Assembly: GCA_964431965.1 (NCBI GenBank)
Contig: CAYSLU010000027.1
Span: forward strand, 1-54,078
Reading direction: 5' to 3'
Length of the DNA: 54,078 nt
Source: CAYSLU01 sp964431965
Lineage (GTDB): Bacteria; Verrucomicrobiota; Kiritimatiellia; CAIKKV01; CAYSLU01
The position numbers and the translations under genes are program-made. The notes under the pieces are model-generated. The model made no database searches. It had not been told where the DNA came from and saw only the letters and a program-made list of their open reading frames with translations. This document shows positions 43,056 through 51,674 of this stretch, in pieces. The first letter of the stretch is position 1; every line of letters starts with the position of its first letter.

Positions 43056-44804
43056 ATGAACGCGCGCAGCCGCCTGCCCGACGTCCTGGCCCTGCTCGGC
43101 CCGTACCGCACGCGGGTGCTCGCCCTCGTCGGCCTCACCCTCGTGCTCTCCGTCCTCGCGATGCTCCCGCCCCTCGTCACGAGGGCGATCATCGACCGCG
43201 TGATCACTGACAAGGACCGCTCGGTCTTCCTGACGCTTGCGGTCCTGATGATGGCCCTGCCGATCGTGAACACGCTCTGCGGCTACATCCAGACGCTCGG
43301 CATCTCGTACGTCGGCCAGAAGTTCGTGTTCGACCTCCGCGACGGGCTCTACCGCCACCTGCTCCACCTGTCGATGCGGTTCTACGGGAAGCACAGCGTC
43401 GGCATGCTCACCAACCGGCTGATGGGCGACACGGGCACCGTGCAGAACATGCTCACCGCCCAGACCATCGGCATCCTGTCCGACCTCGTCTGCTCGGCCT
43501 TCGCGATCACCGCGACCTTCATGATCAACTGGCGGCTCGCGGCCCTGATCTTCATCTTCATCATCCTGTTCGTCGTCAACTACCGCCTGAACGTGACGGG
43601 CATCCGACGCGCGAACCGAAGCTACCAGGGCGCGATCGACCGCCTGTCCGCGGGCGTCACCAACCGCCTCACCGGAAGCCTCGCGATCAAGAGCCACGGC
43701 ACCGAGGGCCGGGAGCACACCGCCTTCCGCGGCCAGTCGGACGAGGCGCTGCAGCTCGTGCACGGGCTCCAGGACGCGAACATCCGGTTCTCAATGAACA
43801 CGAATCTGCTGGCCGAGGGCGGCCGCTCGGTCATCTACTTCCTGGGCTGCTCCATGGTGCTCATGGACCAGGTGTCCTACGGCGACGTCGTCGCCTTCAC
43901 GGCTTACGCCATGCAGCTGCTGTACCCGGCGCTGCGCTTCTCGATGCTCGCGCGCCAGGTTCAGGACGTGAAGATCGCCGCCGACCGCCTGTTCGAGATC
44001 CTCGACGAGCCGGCCGAGATCCGGAACCCCGCCGGCGCCGTGCCGGTCACCCGCCTCCGCGGCCAGGTCGACTTCGACCACGTGACGTTCGCGTACGAGC
44101 CGGAGAAGCCGGTGATCCGGGACTTCGAGCTGCACGTGACGCCCGGCCAGACCATCGCCATCATCGGCCCGACCGGCTGCGGCAAGTCCACGATCCTCTC
44201 CCTGCTGTTCCGCTTCTTCGACGTCAGCGGGGGGACGCTGAGCCTGGACGGCCGCGACATCCGGTCGCTCGACCTCGTCGGACTCCGGCGCCAGTTCGGC
44301 ATCGTGCTGCAGGAGCCCGTCCTCTTCACGGCGTCGATCGCGGAGAATATCCGCTACGCCCGCCCCGGAGCCACGCGCGCCGAGATCGAGAGCGCCGCCC
44401 GGACCGCCGAAATCCACGACTTCATCGCCCGCCTGCCGCGCGGGTACGACACGCTCGTCGGGGTCGAAGGCACCCAGCTCTCGGTCGGCCAGAAGCAGCG
44501 CATCAGCATCGCGCGCGCGGTGGCGGCCGACCCGGCCATCCTGGTCATGGACGAGGCCACGAGCGCCCTGGACAGTGAGTCGGAGCGGGCGATCCAGACG
44601 GCGATGGGCCGCGTCCTGCGGAACCGCACGGCCTTCATCGTGGCCCACCGCCTGAGCACGATCCGCAACGCCGACGTCATCGTCGTGATGAAGGACGGCC
44701 GGATCCTGGAGCAGGGCCACCACGAGGAGCTGATGGCGGCGAACCGATCGTACGCGGCGCTGTACCGCAAGCACATGGGCAAGGGAGTCGTCGACGAGCC
44801 GTGA
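43056..44804 (+). CDS. ABC exporter half-transporter, catalytically canonical subunit
   Basis: Type IV (exporter) ABC protein of 582 aa: six helices (about 16-300) then a nucleotide-binding domain. Walker A is G-P-T-G-C-G-K-S-T at 371-379, Walker B has D499 with the catalytic E500 (V-M-D-E-A-T-S-A-L-D), and the switch histidine is H531 (V-A-H-R-L-S-T). The signature is L-S-V-G-Q at 475-479, with Val in place of the usual Gly. The partner subunit encoded next has the opposite defects, so together they fit a heterodimer with one consensus and one degenerate ATP site. There is no C39 peptidase domain. It starts 92 bp after the adaptor gene, with no clear ribosome site. Confidence 0.92.
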   Translation: MNARSRLPDVLALLGPYRTRVLALVGLTLVLSVLAMLPPLVTRAIIDRVITDKDRSVFLTLAVLMMALPIVNTLCGYIQTLGISYVGQKFVFDLRDGLYRHLLHLSMRFYGKHSVGMLTNRLMGDTGTVQNMLTAQTIGILSDLVCSAFAITATFMINWRLAALIFIFIILFVVNYRLNVTGIRRANRSYQGAIDRLSAGVTNRLTGSLAIKSHGTEGREHTAFRGQSDEALQLVHGLQDANIRFSMNTNLLAEGGRSVIYFLGCSMVLMDQVSYGDVVAFTAYAMQLLYPALRFSMLARQVQDVKIAADRLFEILDEPAEIRNPAGAVPVTRLRGQVDFDHVTFAYEPEKPVIRDFELHVTPGQTIAIIGPTGCGKSTILSLLFRFFDVSGGTLSLDGRDIRSLDLVGLRRQFGIVLQEPVLFTASIAENIRYARPGATRAEIESAARTAEIHDFIARLPRGYDTLVGVEGTQLSVGQKQRISIARAVAADPAILVMDEATSALDSESERAIQTAMGRVLRNRTAFIVAHRLSTIRNADVIVVMKDGRILEQGHHEELMAANRSYAALYRKHMGKGVVDEP

Positions 44805-44823
44805 CGACCCGGCGAACAGACCG

Positions 44824-46796
44824 ATGAGAACGCACCACCGCAACATGGCCTTCCGCCCCCCGCGGCAGACGGCCGACAACGAGGCCGGCGGGTTCGGCCT
44901 GCTGCTGCGGTTCGTGCGCCGCTACCTCTGGCCGCACCGCCACCGCATGGCCGTCTGCGCCTTCCTGCTGAGCCTGAGCGCCTGCACGCCGTACCTGATG
45001 GCCTACTACGGGCGGGTGGTCGTGGACGCGATCCTCGTTGTCGGAGCCGCCGGGCCTGGAGACGGGCAGCCGGCCGCCGCGGCCGCCGGCATGGGACGCG
45101 ACGACCGCGGGGCCGGAGCCGCGCAGCTCCGGGAGCCGATGGACTCGCGCGGCAGCCTCGCCGCGGCCGGCCCCCTCCGCCCGCCCGGCGCCATGGGCAA
45201 GCTCATGGCCATGTTCGCCATCTACATGGGCACGCTGGTCGGCCTGAACGGCCTCTCCCGACTGCTCCAGGGAACGCGGGTGTGGATCGGCCAGCAGGTA
45301 ACCGCCCAGCTCCGCGAGGACATGCACCAGAAGGTGATGCAGCTCTCGCTCTCCTACCACCGGTCGCACGCCCCGGGCCGGCTCCTCGCCCGCATCCTCT
45401 CCGACGTGACCGTGGTGCAGGACCAGCTGATGTCAACGATCCTCGACGTGGTCAGCAACGGCGTCATGCTGGTGGTCGGCATCGTCCTCCTGTTCACCGT
45501 CAGCTGGCAGATGGGCCTGATCGCCTGCAGCGTGCTGCCGGTCTACGCCTTCCTCTACAACCGCTCGCGCGACCAGCTCCGGGAGATCAACAAGGAGCTG
45601 CGCCACACCAACTCCTGCATGTACGGCCTGGCATCCCAGAAGCTCGAGGGCATCCGCACCGTGCAGGCCTACGGCCGGGAGCGGTACGAGCGCCTCGCGT
45701 TCCACCGCCTGTCGGCATCCTTCCTGCGCGACACCATCGCCCAGCAGCTGCTCGGAGCCGGGCTCGGCCGGGCCGCCGGCATCGTCGGCAGCGTCGGCAC
45801 CGGCTCCGTCTTCCTGTACGGGACCAGCCGCGTCCTCGACGGCAGCATGAGCTTCGGCGAGATGATGTTCGGCTACGGCGCGGCGGCCAACCTGTTCACG
45901 CCGGTGCTCGCGCTCAGCCAGATCAGCCTCACCGTCACGCGCCTGCTCGTCATCCTCCAGCGGCTGGTCCGCGTGCTCGACGAGCCCGTCGAAATCACGG
46001 ACGATCCGGACGCGGTCAACTTCCCCTCCCCGCTCCGCTCGCGGATCTCGCTCCGGCACGTGCACTTCAGCTACGGCCCATCCATGCCGCCGGTCATCGA
46101 GGACATCCTGCTCGACGTGCCCGCCGGCCGCTGGCTCTGCATCATGGGCGCGAGCGGGTCCGGCAAGACGACGCTGCTCTACCTGCTCAACCGGCTGTAC
46201 GAGCCGCTCGGCGGAGAGATCTGGATCGACGGCACCCCGCTGCAGAAGATCCGCATGAACTCGCTGCGCCTGCGCATGGCGCTGGTCCCCCAGGAGCCCC
46301 AGATCTTCAGCGGCACCGTCCGGGACAATATCTGCTACGGCTTCCCGGAGGCCGAGCCCCAGCAGATCATCCTCGCCGCCAAGGCGGCGGAGATCCACGA
46401 CTTCATCATGCAGCTCCCGGTGAAGTACGAGACGCTCCTCGGCGAGCGCGGCACCACCCTCTCCGGCGGCCAGCGCCAGCGCCTGTCGCTCGCGCGCGCG
46501 CTGCTGACCGACCCGGACGTGCTGCTGCTCGACGACTGCACCTCGGCCCTCGATGCCGACACGGAGCAGAAGATCCAGGAGACCCTCACGCGCGTCCTGC
46601 GCGGACGCACCGCCGTCATCGTGTCCCAGCGGGTCTCCATGGCCCAGCGCTGCCACTCGATCTGCGTCCTCGACGGCGGCTTCGTGAGCGAGCACGGCAC
46701 GCACGCCCAGCTGATCGCGCAGCGCGGCTTCTACGCCCGCCTCCACGCCCAGCAGACGGCCATGACCCGGACCGAGGCCGGGGCGCGGGCCACAGC
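44824..46796 (+). CDS. ABC exporter half-transporter, degenerate-site subunit (3' end in gap)
   Basis: Type IV ABC exporter subunit; at least 657 codons are visible before the assembly gap and the stop is not seen. Walker A is G-A-S-G-S-G-K-T-T at 442-450 and the signature is a perfect L-S-G-G-Q at 546-550. However, Walker B reads L-L-L-D-D-C-T-S-A-L-D, so Asp571 replaces the catalytic Glu, and the switch His is Gln602 (V-S-Q-R-V-S). The same substitutions mark the TM287-type subunit of heterodimeric exporters. A roughly 50-residue Ala/Gly/Pro-rich insert (about 74-125) lengthens the outside loop between helices 1 and 2. It lies 19 bp after its partner gene. Confidence 0.9.
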
Positions 46797-46896
46797 NNNN
46801 NNNNNNNNNNNNNNNNNNNNNNNNNNNNNNNNNNNNNNNNNNNNNNNNNNNNNNNNNNNNNNNNNNNNNNNNNNNNNNNNNNNNNNNNNNNNNNNN
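46797..46896. other. Assembly gap (100 N)
   Basis: One hundred undetermined bases, the usual placeholder for a scaffold gap of unknown true size. The end of the ABC subunit gene and any further exporter genes, such as substrate or regulator, may be hidden here. Confidence 0.99.
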
Positions 46897-47124
46897 GCAA
46901 ACGCCGCTTCGGGAACTGGCTCAGGCGCGGCGGGTGGTGCGTTGGCATAACGGCGCATGAACCGCGTTCTCGGAGCGGGGAACCTGGAGCTTCGGACAGT
47001 CCTGAGTTCCGCACTTGCGCCTCTTGCGCTGTAAGACCGCCAGTTCACCGACCCGATGCGGTCGCGCCTTGACTCGCCTCCCCGCCGGTGGAGAATGTCC
47101 CAATCTTTCGGGAGGAGGCGCCAC
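46897..47124 (+). other. Spacer after the gap, no gene identified
   Basis: These 228 bp hold short frames only. One reads P-L-R-E-L-A-Q-A-R, which recalls IS3-type transposases but is too short to call. A TTGACT at 47069-47074 may be a -35 element of the formyltransferase gene, with no convincing -10. GGAGGAGG at 47111-47118 is that gene's ribosome site. Confidence 0.5.
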
Positions 47125-47982
47125 GTGAGAGTCGTCCTGGTCAGCATGAACGACATCGGGAAGCACGCGCTGGAGGCACTGGTCCCGTCGGTCGAAGTCG
47201 CAGCGATCTTCACGATTCGCGAGCGCGGCCGGCACTTCATGGACGTCACCGACTTCACGGCGCCGGCGGAGGTGCACGGGATCCCCGTCGTGAAGGTCGG
47301 CAGTATCAACGACCCGGCTGCCGTGGAGCTGCTGACCGCCCTGAAGCCGGACTACTGCTTCTCGCTCGGCTGGAAGCAGATCGTCAAGGACCACGTGCTC
47401 GCCGTCCCGCGGCTCGGCTGGATCGGGGGGCATCCGGCGCATCTCCTGCTGAAGGGCGAGCGGCCCGATCCGGCCGTGCTTTCCGCGCCGGGCAACGAGC
47501 CGCTGCAGTATGCGATCCGCGGCGGCTATCGCCGAACCGGGATGACGCTCTTCTGGGTGAAGTCGAAGATCGACGCCGGCGAGATCTTCGCCCGCGGCGC
47601 GGTGGATCTCGACGTCGCGCACGAGACGGCGTTCACGCTGCTTCAGAAGATCGGACGGACCACCGCCGAGCTCCTGCGCGCCCACATGGCGGCGCTGCTC
47701 GCCGGTACGCCGCCGCGCCTGCCGCAGGAGCTGGAGCACACACAGCCGTACATGAAGCCCATCAAGGCGGACGACAACCGCATCGACCCGGCCGCCCCGC
47801 CGGAGGAGACGTACCGGCTGATCCGGAGCTGCGTCTATCCCTATCCCAACGCATTTCTCGAGCTTCACGGACAGCGCATCTACGTGGGACACGCGCGGCT
47901 GGAAGGCGGCGTGTTCACCGAGCTGAAAGTCCGCGCCGGCGGCAGCCCGTGGGCGCGGGATATCCCGGAGGTACGGCCATGA
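47125..47982 (+). CDS. Formyltransferase-fold protein, variant catalytic site
   Basis: Methionyl-tRNA/sugar formyltransferase-like protein (285 aa). The N-terminal Rossmann-like half includes Y-C-F-S-L-G-W near 75-81. In the catalytic region G-W-I-G-G-H-P the His is kept, but the Asn normally two residues before it is Gly; the later T-G-M-T-L-F-W ... D-A-G-E-I block keeps the Asp. A C-terminal P-Y-P-N-A-F OB-like region resembles Fmt. GTG at 47125 follows GGAGGAGG. The stop overlaps the beta-helix gene start (ATGA). It could be a sugar N-formyltransferase or a non-formyl acyltransferase; it is unlikely to be the housekeeping Fmt. Confidence 0.82.
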   Translation: MRVVLVSMNDIGKHALEALVPSVEVAAIFTIRERGRHFMDVTDFTAPAEVHGIPVVKVGSINDPAAVELLTALKPDYCFSLGWKQIVKDHVLAVPRLGWIGGHPAHLLLKGERPDPAVLSAPGNEPLQYAIRGGYRRTGMTLFWVKSKIDAGEIFARGAVDLDVAHETAFTLLQKIGRTTAELLRAHMAALLAGTPPRLPQELEHTQPYMKPIKADDNRIDPAAPPEETYRLIRSCVYPYPNAFLELHGQRIYVGHARLEGGVFTELKVRAGGSPWARDIPEVRP

Positions 47983-50369
47983 CAAGGGAAGCGGGAGCGA
48001 TCACGCACGTCATGGAGCCGGTGCTCCCGGGGTGCTATGCGGTGGCAACCGTCGGCGGCGGGGCAAGGGGACGCGGCCTGTACGCGCGCCGGCTGCCGGA
48101 CGGGCCAGCCGGCCGGCCGGCCGCAGCCGGAAGCGCAACCCGGCCCGATGGTGCATGGAAGCGCTGGCTCATCGCGCAGGCCACCGGCGAGTGCGTCACG
48201 GTGGACGTCCCGGCGGGCCCATTCGGCGTCTACGCGATGACGGCCGACCCGGCCGGGCCGGCGGACGCCGAGTGGGTGGCCAACCGGCCGCGCCTCGACT
48301 GGTGCTGGCCGCGCGAGGCGGTCTCGGGCGAGCCGCTCCGAGTCATCGGCCGCTGCCTCGCAGACGTCTCGAAGTACCGCCAGCGGGACCCCCTCCGACC
48401 CGTGAGCTACGGCGGACTGCTCCGCGGTGCCGCGACGCTCCTGGCCCGGCGAATCGGCGGGCGCCGGTTCGTGCGCATACCGGTGGAGCAGTCCAGCGCC
48501 TACGAGGTGCACGCCCGCTGGCCGCGCGGCCTGCCGCCGGGCGATTACGAGCTCTTCGCGCACAACGGGCGGGGCGGCGTCCACGGCTGGTCGGACCCGC
48601 TGCACCTCTCTTCGATCCGCGCCGCCCCGTGGCCGCGCCGCGTGTTCCGCGTCCGCCCCGAGCCGACGGCAGCCAGCGCAGACGACGCGATCGCCACGGC
48701 CCTGGACGCCCTGCGCCGGAACGGCGGCGGAGTCCTGTCCTTTGGCGCCGGCACCTTCAGCATCACCCGCCCGATCGTGCTGCCGCCCCGCTGCGTGCTG
48801 CGCGGCGCCGGCGCGGACCGCACGTGCATCAGCGGCCCGACGCACGGCGGGCCGCTCCCCCCGTGGGTGCTCGTCACCGGAGACGGCGACTTCGTCGTCG
48901 AAGACGTCCGCCTGTTCGCCGTGTATGCGCCGATGGCCATCGTCGCGCCCACGTTCCTCCCCGGAAGCTTCCGCGAGGCGTACGACGCCCCCTTCGGCTG
49001 GGGCGAGACGCGGGCCCGGAACGTGACCGTGCGCCGCTGCCGGATCGAACAGGCGCCGAACGCCAACCTGCCCCGCCGCGCCGATGCGGACCTGGAGTGG
49101 CGAAAGTGGCTGAGGGAATGGACCGCCACGTCGGACGGCCAGGGATACAACGGATTCGTCGCCATCCGCCTGCGCGGAGACGGCGTGCTGATCGAGGACA
49201 GCGAGATCTGGGGCGGCGGCTCGGCGGTCATTCTGACCGGCTGCTCGTACGTGCGGGCCGCGCGCAACACCCTGAAAGCCGGGTGCTCGGGGCACGGCAT
49301 GTATGTCATGGGCCACCTGAGCTGGCCGGCCGACTGGGCGACCAATCCGGACGCGAAGCCCGGCGCCGTCATCGGCAACTACTCGCACCGCGTGATCGTG
49401 GAGGACAACCGGTTCGAGGCCTACTCGGAGCGGGCGCGCGACCTCTGCTATTTCAACTACGGCGCCGAATACGGCTTCGTCGCGCGCAACACGTACGGCC
49501 CCATGCAGGTCAACAACGACTGCGAAGGACTCGCGTTCCACCTCTGGCCCGCCAAGTGGTGCCGCCCGCGGGTGACGCCGCTCGGGCCCACGCGCTACCG
49601 CGTGGTCGATCCCGAGGGCGAAGTGCGCCGCGAGCAGCTCGCGGGAGGCGTGCTCTCCGTCGTCGACGGGCCGGGCATCGGCCAGGTGCGCACCGTGGTC
49701 TCCCGCTCGGGGGACGAGGTGGAGATCGACCGGCCGTTCCGCTATGCGCCGGGCCCGAACAGCGTGATCGCCTTCTCCGCCCCCCCGCCGTTCCGCGGCA
49801 TGACGCTGGTGGACAACGCGATCGTGCACACCGGGGCCAACATCCTGCTCTGGGGCGACTCGCACGACGTGGTGGTGGACGGCAACCTGAGCCGCGACAA
49901 CGGGCACATCACCGTCTGGTCCGTCCGCAGCTTCGAGGACCAGAAGGTGTGGGGCGGCGCGGCGTTCACACAGATCATACACAACCGGAGCGAGGAGGCG
50001 TGGCTGGCCCCCGCGGACGGCCCGCAGGCCGCCAACTGCTTCGGCGGCTGCATCTCCAATCCGGCGTGCCGAAACCCGAAGGCGCCCCTGTCGCCGGGGT
50101 ACGACTACCTGGGCCTGATCATCCGGGACAATGCCTGCCTGAACCACAGCGGCATCGTGTACCGCACGCGCTACGTCCTGAGCGACGGATCGGTCTGGAA
50201 GCTGCAGGACTCCGGCATCGTCGTCGAGCGGAATTTCTCGTGCGACGGCCGGTTCGGCGTCGCCGTCGAAGCCGACGCGCCGGCGTGCGTGCGCCGGAAC
50301 CGCTCCCGCCGCGTGGCGCGGCCGGTGGTCCGGTTCCCGCCTGTAGCTCCGTCGGGATCGGCGTGGTGA
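47979..50369 (+). CDS. Right-handed beta-helix (pectate-lyase-like) protein
   Basis: Large protein (796 aa). The first 230 residues form an all-beta region I do not recognise. From about residue 230 (A-S-A-D-D-A-I-A-T-A-L-D-A-L-R-R-N-G-G-G-V-L) a classic pectate-lyase-3/parallel beta-helix begins, with repeated V-x-V-x-x-N/D-N turns (V-T-V-R-R-C-R-I, V-I-V-E-D-N-R-F, M-T-L-V-D-N-A-I, V-V-V-D-G-N-L-S). Such proteins bind or cleave acidic polysaccharides. No signal peptide is visible at the ATG at 47979, which overlaps the preceding stop, so it may be cytoplasmic or exported by a non-Sec route. Coupling to a formyltransferase-like gene is odd and may point to a modified sugar. Confidence 0.83.
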   Translation: MTREAGAITHVMEPVLPGCYAVATVGGGARGRGLYARRLPDGPAGRPAAAGSATRPDGAWKRWLIAQATGECVTVDVPAGPFGVYAMTADPAGPADAEWVANRPRLDWCWPREAVSGEPLRVIGRCLADVSKYRQRDPLRPVSYGGLLRGAATLLARRIGGRRFVRIPVEQSSAYEVHARWPRGLPPGDYELFAHNGRGGVHGWSDPLHLSSIRAAPWPRRVFRVRPEPTAASADDAIATALDALRRNGGGVLSFGAGTFSITRPIVLPPRCVLRGAGADRTCISGPTHGGPLPPWVLVTGDGDFVVEDVRLFAVYAPMAIVAPTFLPGSFREAYDAPFGWGETRARNVTVRRCRIEQAPNANLPRRADADLEWRKWLREWTATSDGQGYNGFVAIRLRGDGVLIEDSEIWGGGSAVILTGCSYVRAARNTLKAGCSGHGMYVMGHLSWPADWATNPDAKPGAVIGNYSHRVIVEDNRFEAYSERARDLCYFNYGAEYGFVARNTYGPMQVNNDCEGLAFHLWPAKWCRPRVTPLGPTRYRVVDPEGEVRREQLAGGVLSVVDGPGIGQVRTVVSRSGDEVEIDRPFRYAPGPNSVIAFSAPPPFRGMTLVDNAIVHTGANILLWGDSHDVVVDGNLSRDNGHITVWSVRSFEDQKVWGGAAFTQIIHNRSEEAWLAPADGPQAANCFGGCISNPACRNPKAPLSPGYDYLGLIIRDNACLNHSGIVYRTRYVLSDGSVWKLQDSGIVVERNFSCDGRFGVAVEADAPACVRRNRSRRVARPVVRFPPVAPSGSAW

Positions 50370-50418
50370 ACCGATGGCGCCGCCGTGCGGACGGATCGCC
50401 GGCTCGAGGCCCGGCGCG

Positions 50419-50447
50419 GTGACACCCTCGCCCGTCCATGGTATAAG
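50419..50447 (+). promoter_or_regulatory. Strong promoter placing transcription start at the ATG
   Basis: GTGACA (50419-50424; 5 of 6) and TATAAG (50442-50447; 5 of 6) have the ideal 17-bp spacing. The expected transcription start, about 50454, is one base before the ATG at 50455, predicting a leaderless mRNA. No Shine-Dalgarno sequence is present. Confidence 0.6.
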
Positions 50448-50454
50448 CGACCCC

Positions 50455-51648
50455 ATGCAGGCCGTCGCCCGCTGGTTCTCCGATGCTCACTCCCGGGCCC
50501 TCCTGCCGGGCGGCCGCGCGGCGGCGATCGCCGCGATTCTTCTCGCCGGCGGCGCCGCAAACGCCGAGTGGCCGATGTTCCAAGGCGGCCCGGGACTGCT
50601 CGGCGTCACCACCAACGCGATGCCGCTCCCGCTCACGCTGAGCTGGTCGTTCCGCGCGGGTGGGCCGATCCTCTCCGGCCCGGCCATTGCAGCCGGCATG
50701 GTCTTCATCGGGTCCAAGGACGGCGCGGTATCTGCCTTGCGCCTCTCGGACGGCCGCCTGCTCTGGGCCTTCCGCACCGGGGACTCGGTGGAAGCCACGC
50801 CGCTCGTGCTGGGACAGCGCGTCATCGTCGGCTCCGCCGACGCCACCTGCTACGGGCTCGACCGCAACACCGGCGCCGTGCTCTGGAAGTACGCGACCGG
50901 CGGCAAGATCGCCGGGTCCGCCATCCCGTTCGATCGGCCAGCCTCCACCGGGGAAACGGCCCGCGCGGCCGTCGCCTTCGGGAGCTACGACAACCGCCTG
51001 CACGCGGTCGACCCGGATAGCGGACGGGCGCTCTGGACGGCGGAGGCCGGCAACTACATCAACGGCGCACCCGCAACGGACGGGCGGCGAATCGTGTTCG
51101 GGGGATGCGACGGCTTACTGCACGTGATCTCGACCGAGGGTCGCCCCCTGTCGGAAATCCCGGCCGGCGCCTACATCCCCGGCTCGCCGGCGCTGTCCGG
51201 CTCGCGAGCCTATGCCGGCCAGTTCGGCGGAGTCGTGGTCTGCGCCGACCTTGACGCGTCATCGCTCGTATGGACCAGCGCGCTGCACGGCGCGTCGTTC
51301 GCCGCCTCGCCCGCTCTGGCCCGCGGCCGGCTGGTCATCGGGTCTCGCGATCGCGGCCTGCATGCGCTGGACGCCCGGACCGGCCGACGCCTCTGGTCCT
51401 TCCGGGCGCGGGCCGCCTTCGACGGCTCGCCCGTCGTGTGCGCCGACACCGTCTTTGCGGGATCGGACGACGGCCGGCTGTACGCCGTCTCGCTTGCGGA
51501 CGGGCGCGAACTCTGGTCTTATGACGTCGGTGCGCCGCTCTCGGGCGCACCCGCCGTATCGGACGGCATGCTGGTGATCGGTGCGGAGGATGGCGTGGTC
51601 TATGCGTTCACCGGCGACGCGGCGGCCGCCCGCGCGTCGTCACATTGA
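50455..51648 (+). CDS. Exported PQQ-type beta-propeller repeat protein
   Basis: Secreted or periplasmic beta-propeller (397 aa). A long n-region and hydrophobic core (about 22-36) end in A-N-A before E-W-P-M-F-Q-G-G, the usual opening of PQQ-like proteins. At least seven blades repeat the pattern G-x-V-x-A-L-x-x-x-(D/T)-G-R-x-L-W-x-(F/Y), for example near S-D-G-R-L-L-W, N-T-G-A-V-L-W, D-S-G-R-A-L-W, R-T-G-R-R-L-W and A-D-G-R-E-L-W. There are no dehydrogenase motifs, so it is more likely a BamB-like binding scaffold than a quinoprotein enzyme. It is followed 26 bp later by another secreted protein. Confidence 0.88.
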   Translation: MQAVARWFSDAHSRALLPGGRAAAIAAILLAGGAANAEWPMFQGGPGLLGVTTNAMPLPLTLSWSFRAGGPILSGPAIAAGMVFIGSKDGAVSALRLSDGRLLWAFRTGDSVEATPLVLGQRVIVGSADATCYGLDRNTGAVLWKYATGGKIAGSAIPFDRPASTGETARAAVAFGSYDNRLHAVDPDSGRALWTAEAGNYINGAPATDGRRIVFGGCDGLLHVISTEGRPLSEIPAGAYIPGSPALSGSRAYAGQFGGVVVCADLDASSLVWTSALHGASFAASPALARGRLVIGSRDRGLHALDARTGRRLWSFRARAAFDGSPVVCADTVFAGSDDGRLYAVSLADGRELWSYDVGAPLSGAPAVSDGMLVIGAEDGVVYAFTGDAAAARASSH

Positions 51649-51674
51649 GCTGAACAGAAGAGAGGACGGTGATC

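Noticed and set aside
46897..46960. Possible IS3-type transposase fragment just after the assembly gap
   Set aside because: Only nine residues (P-L-R-E-L-A-Q-A-R) resemble the family before a divergent tail and stop. This is too short to separate from chance, although a repeat at a gap edge would be unsurprising.
47125..47982. Housekeeping methionyl-tRNA formyltransferase (fmt)
   Set aside because: The active-site Asn is Gly, the protein is shorter than Fmt, and no def or priA gene is adjacent.
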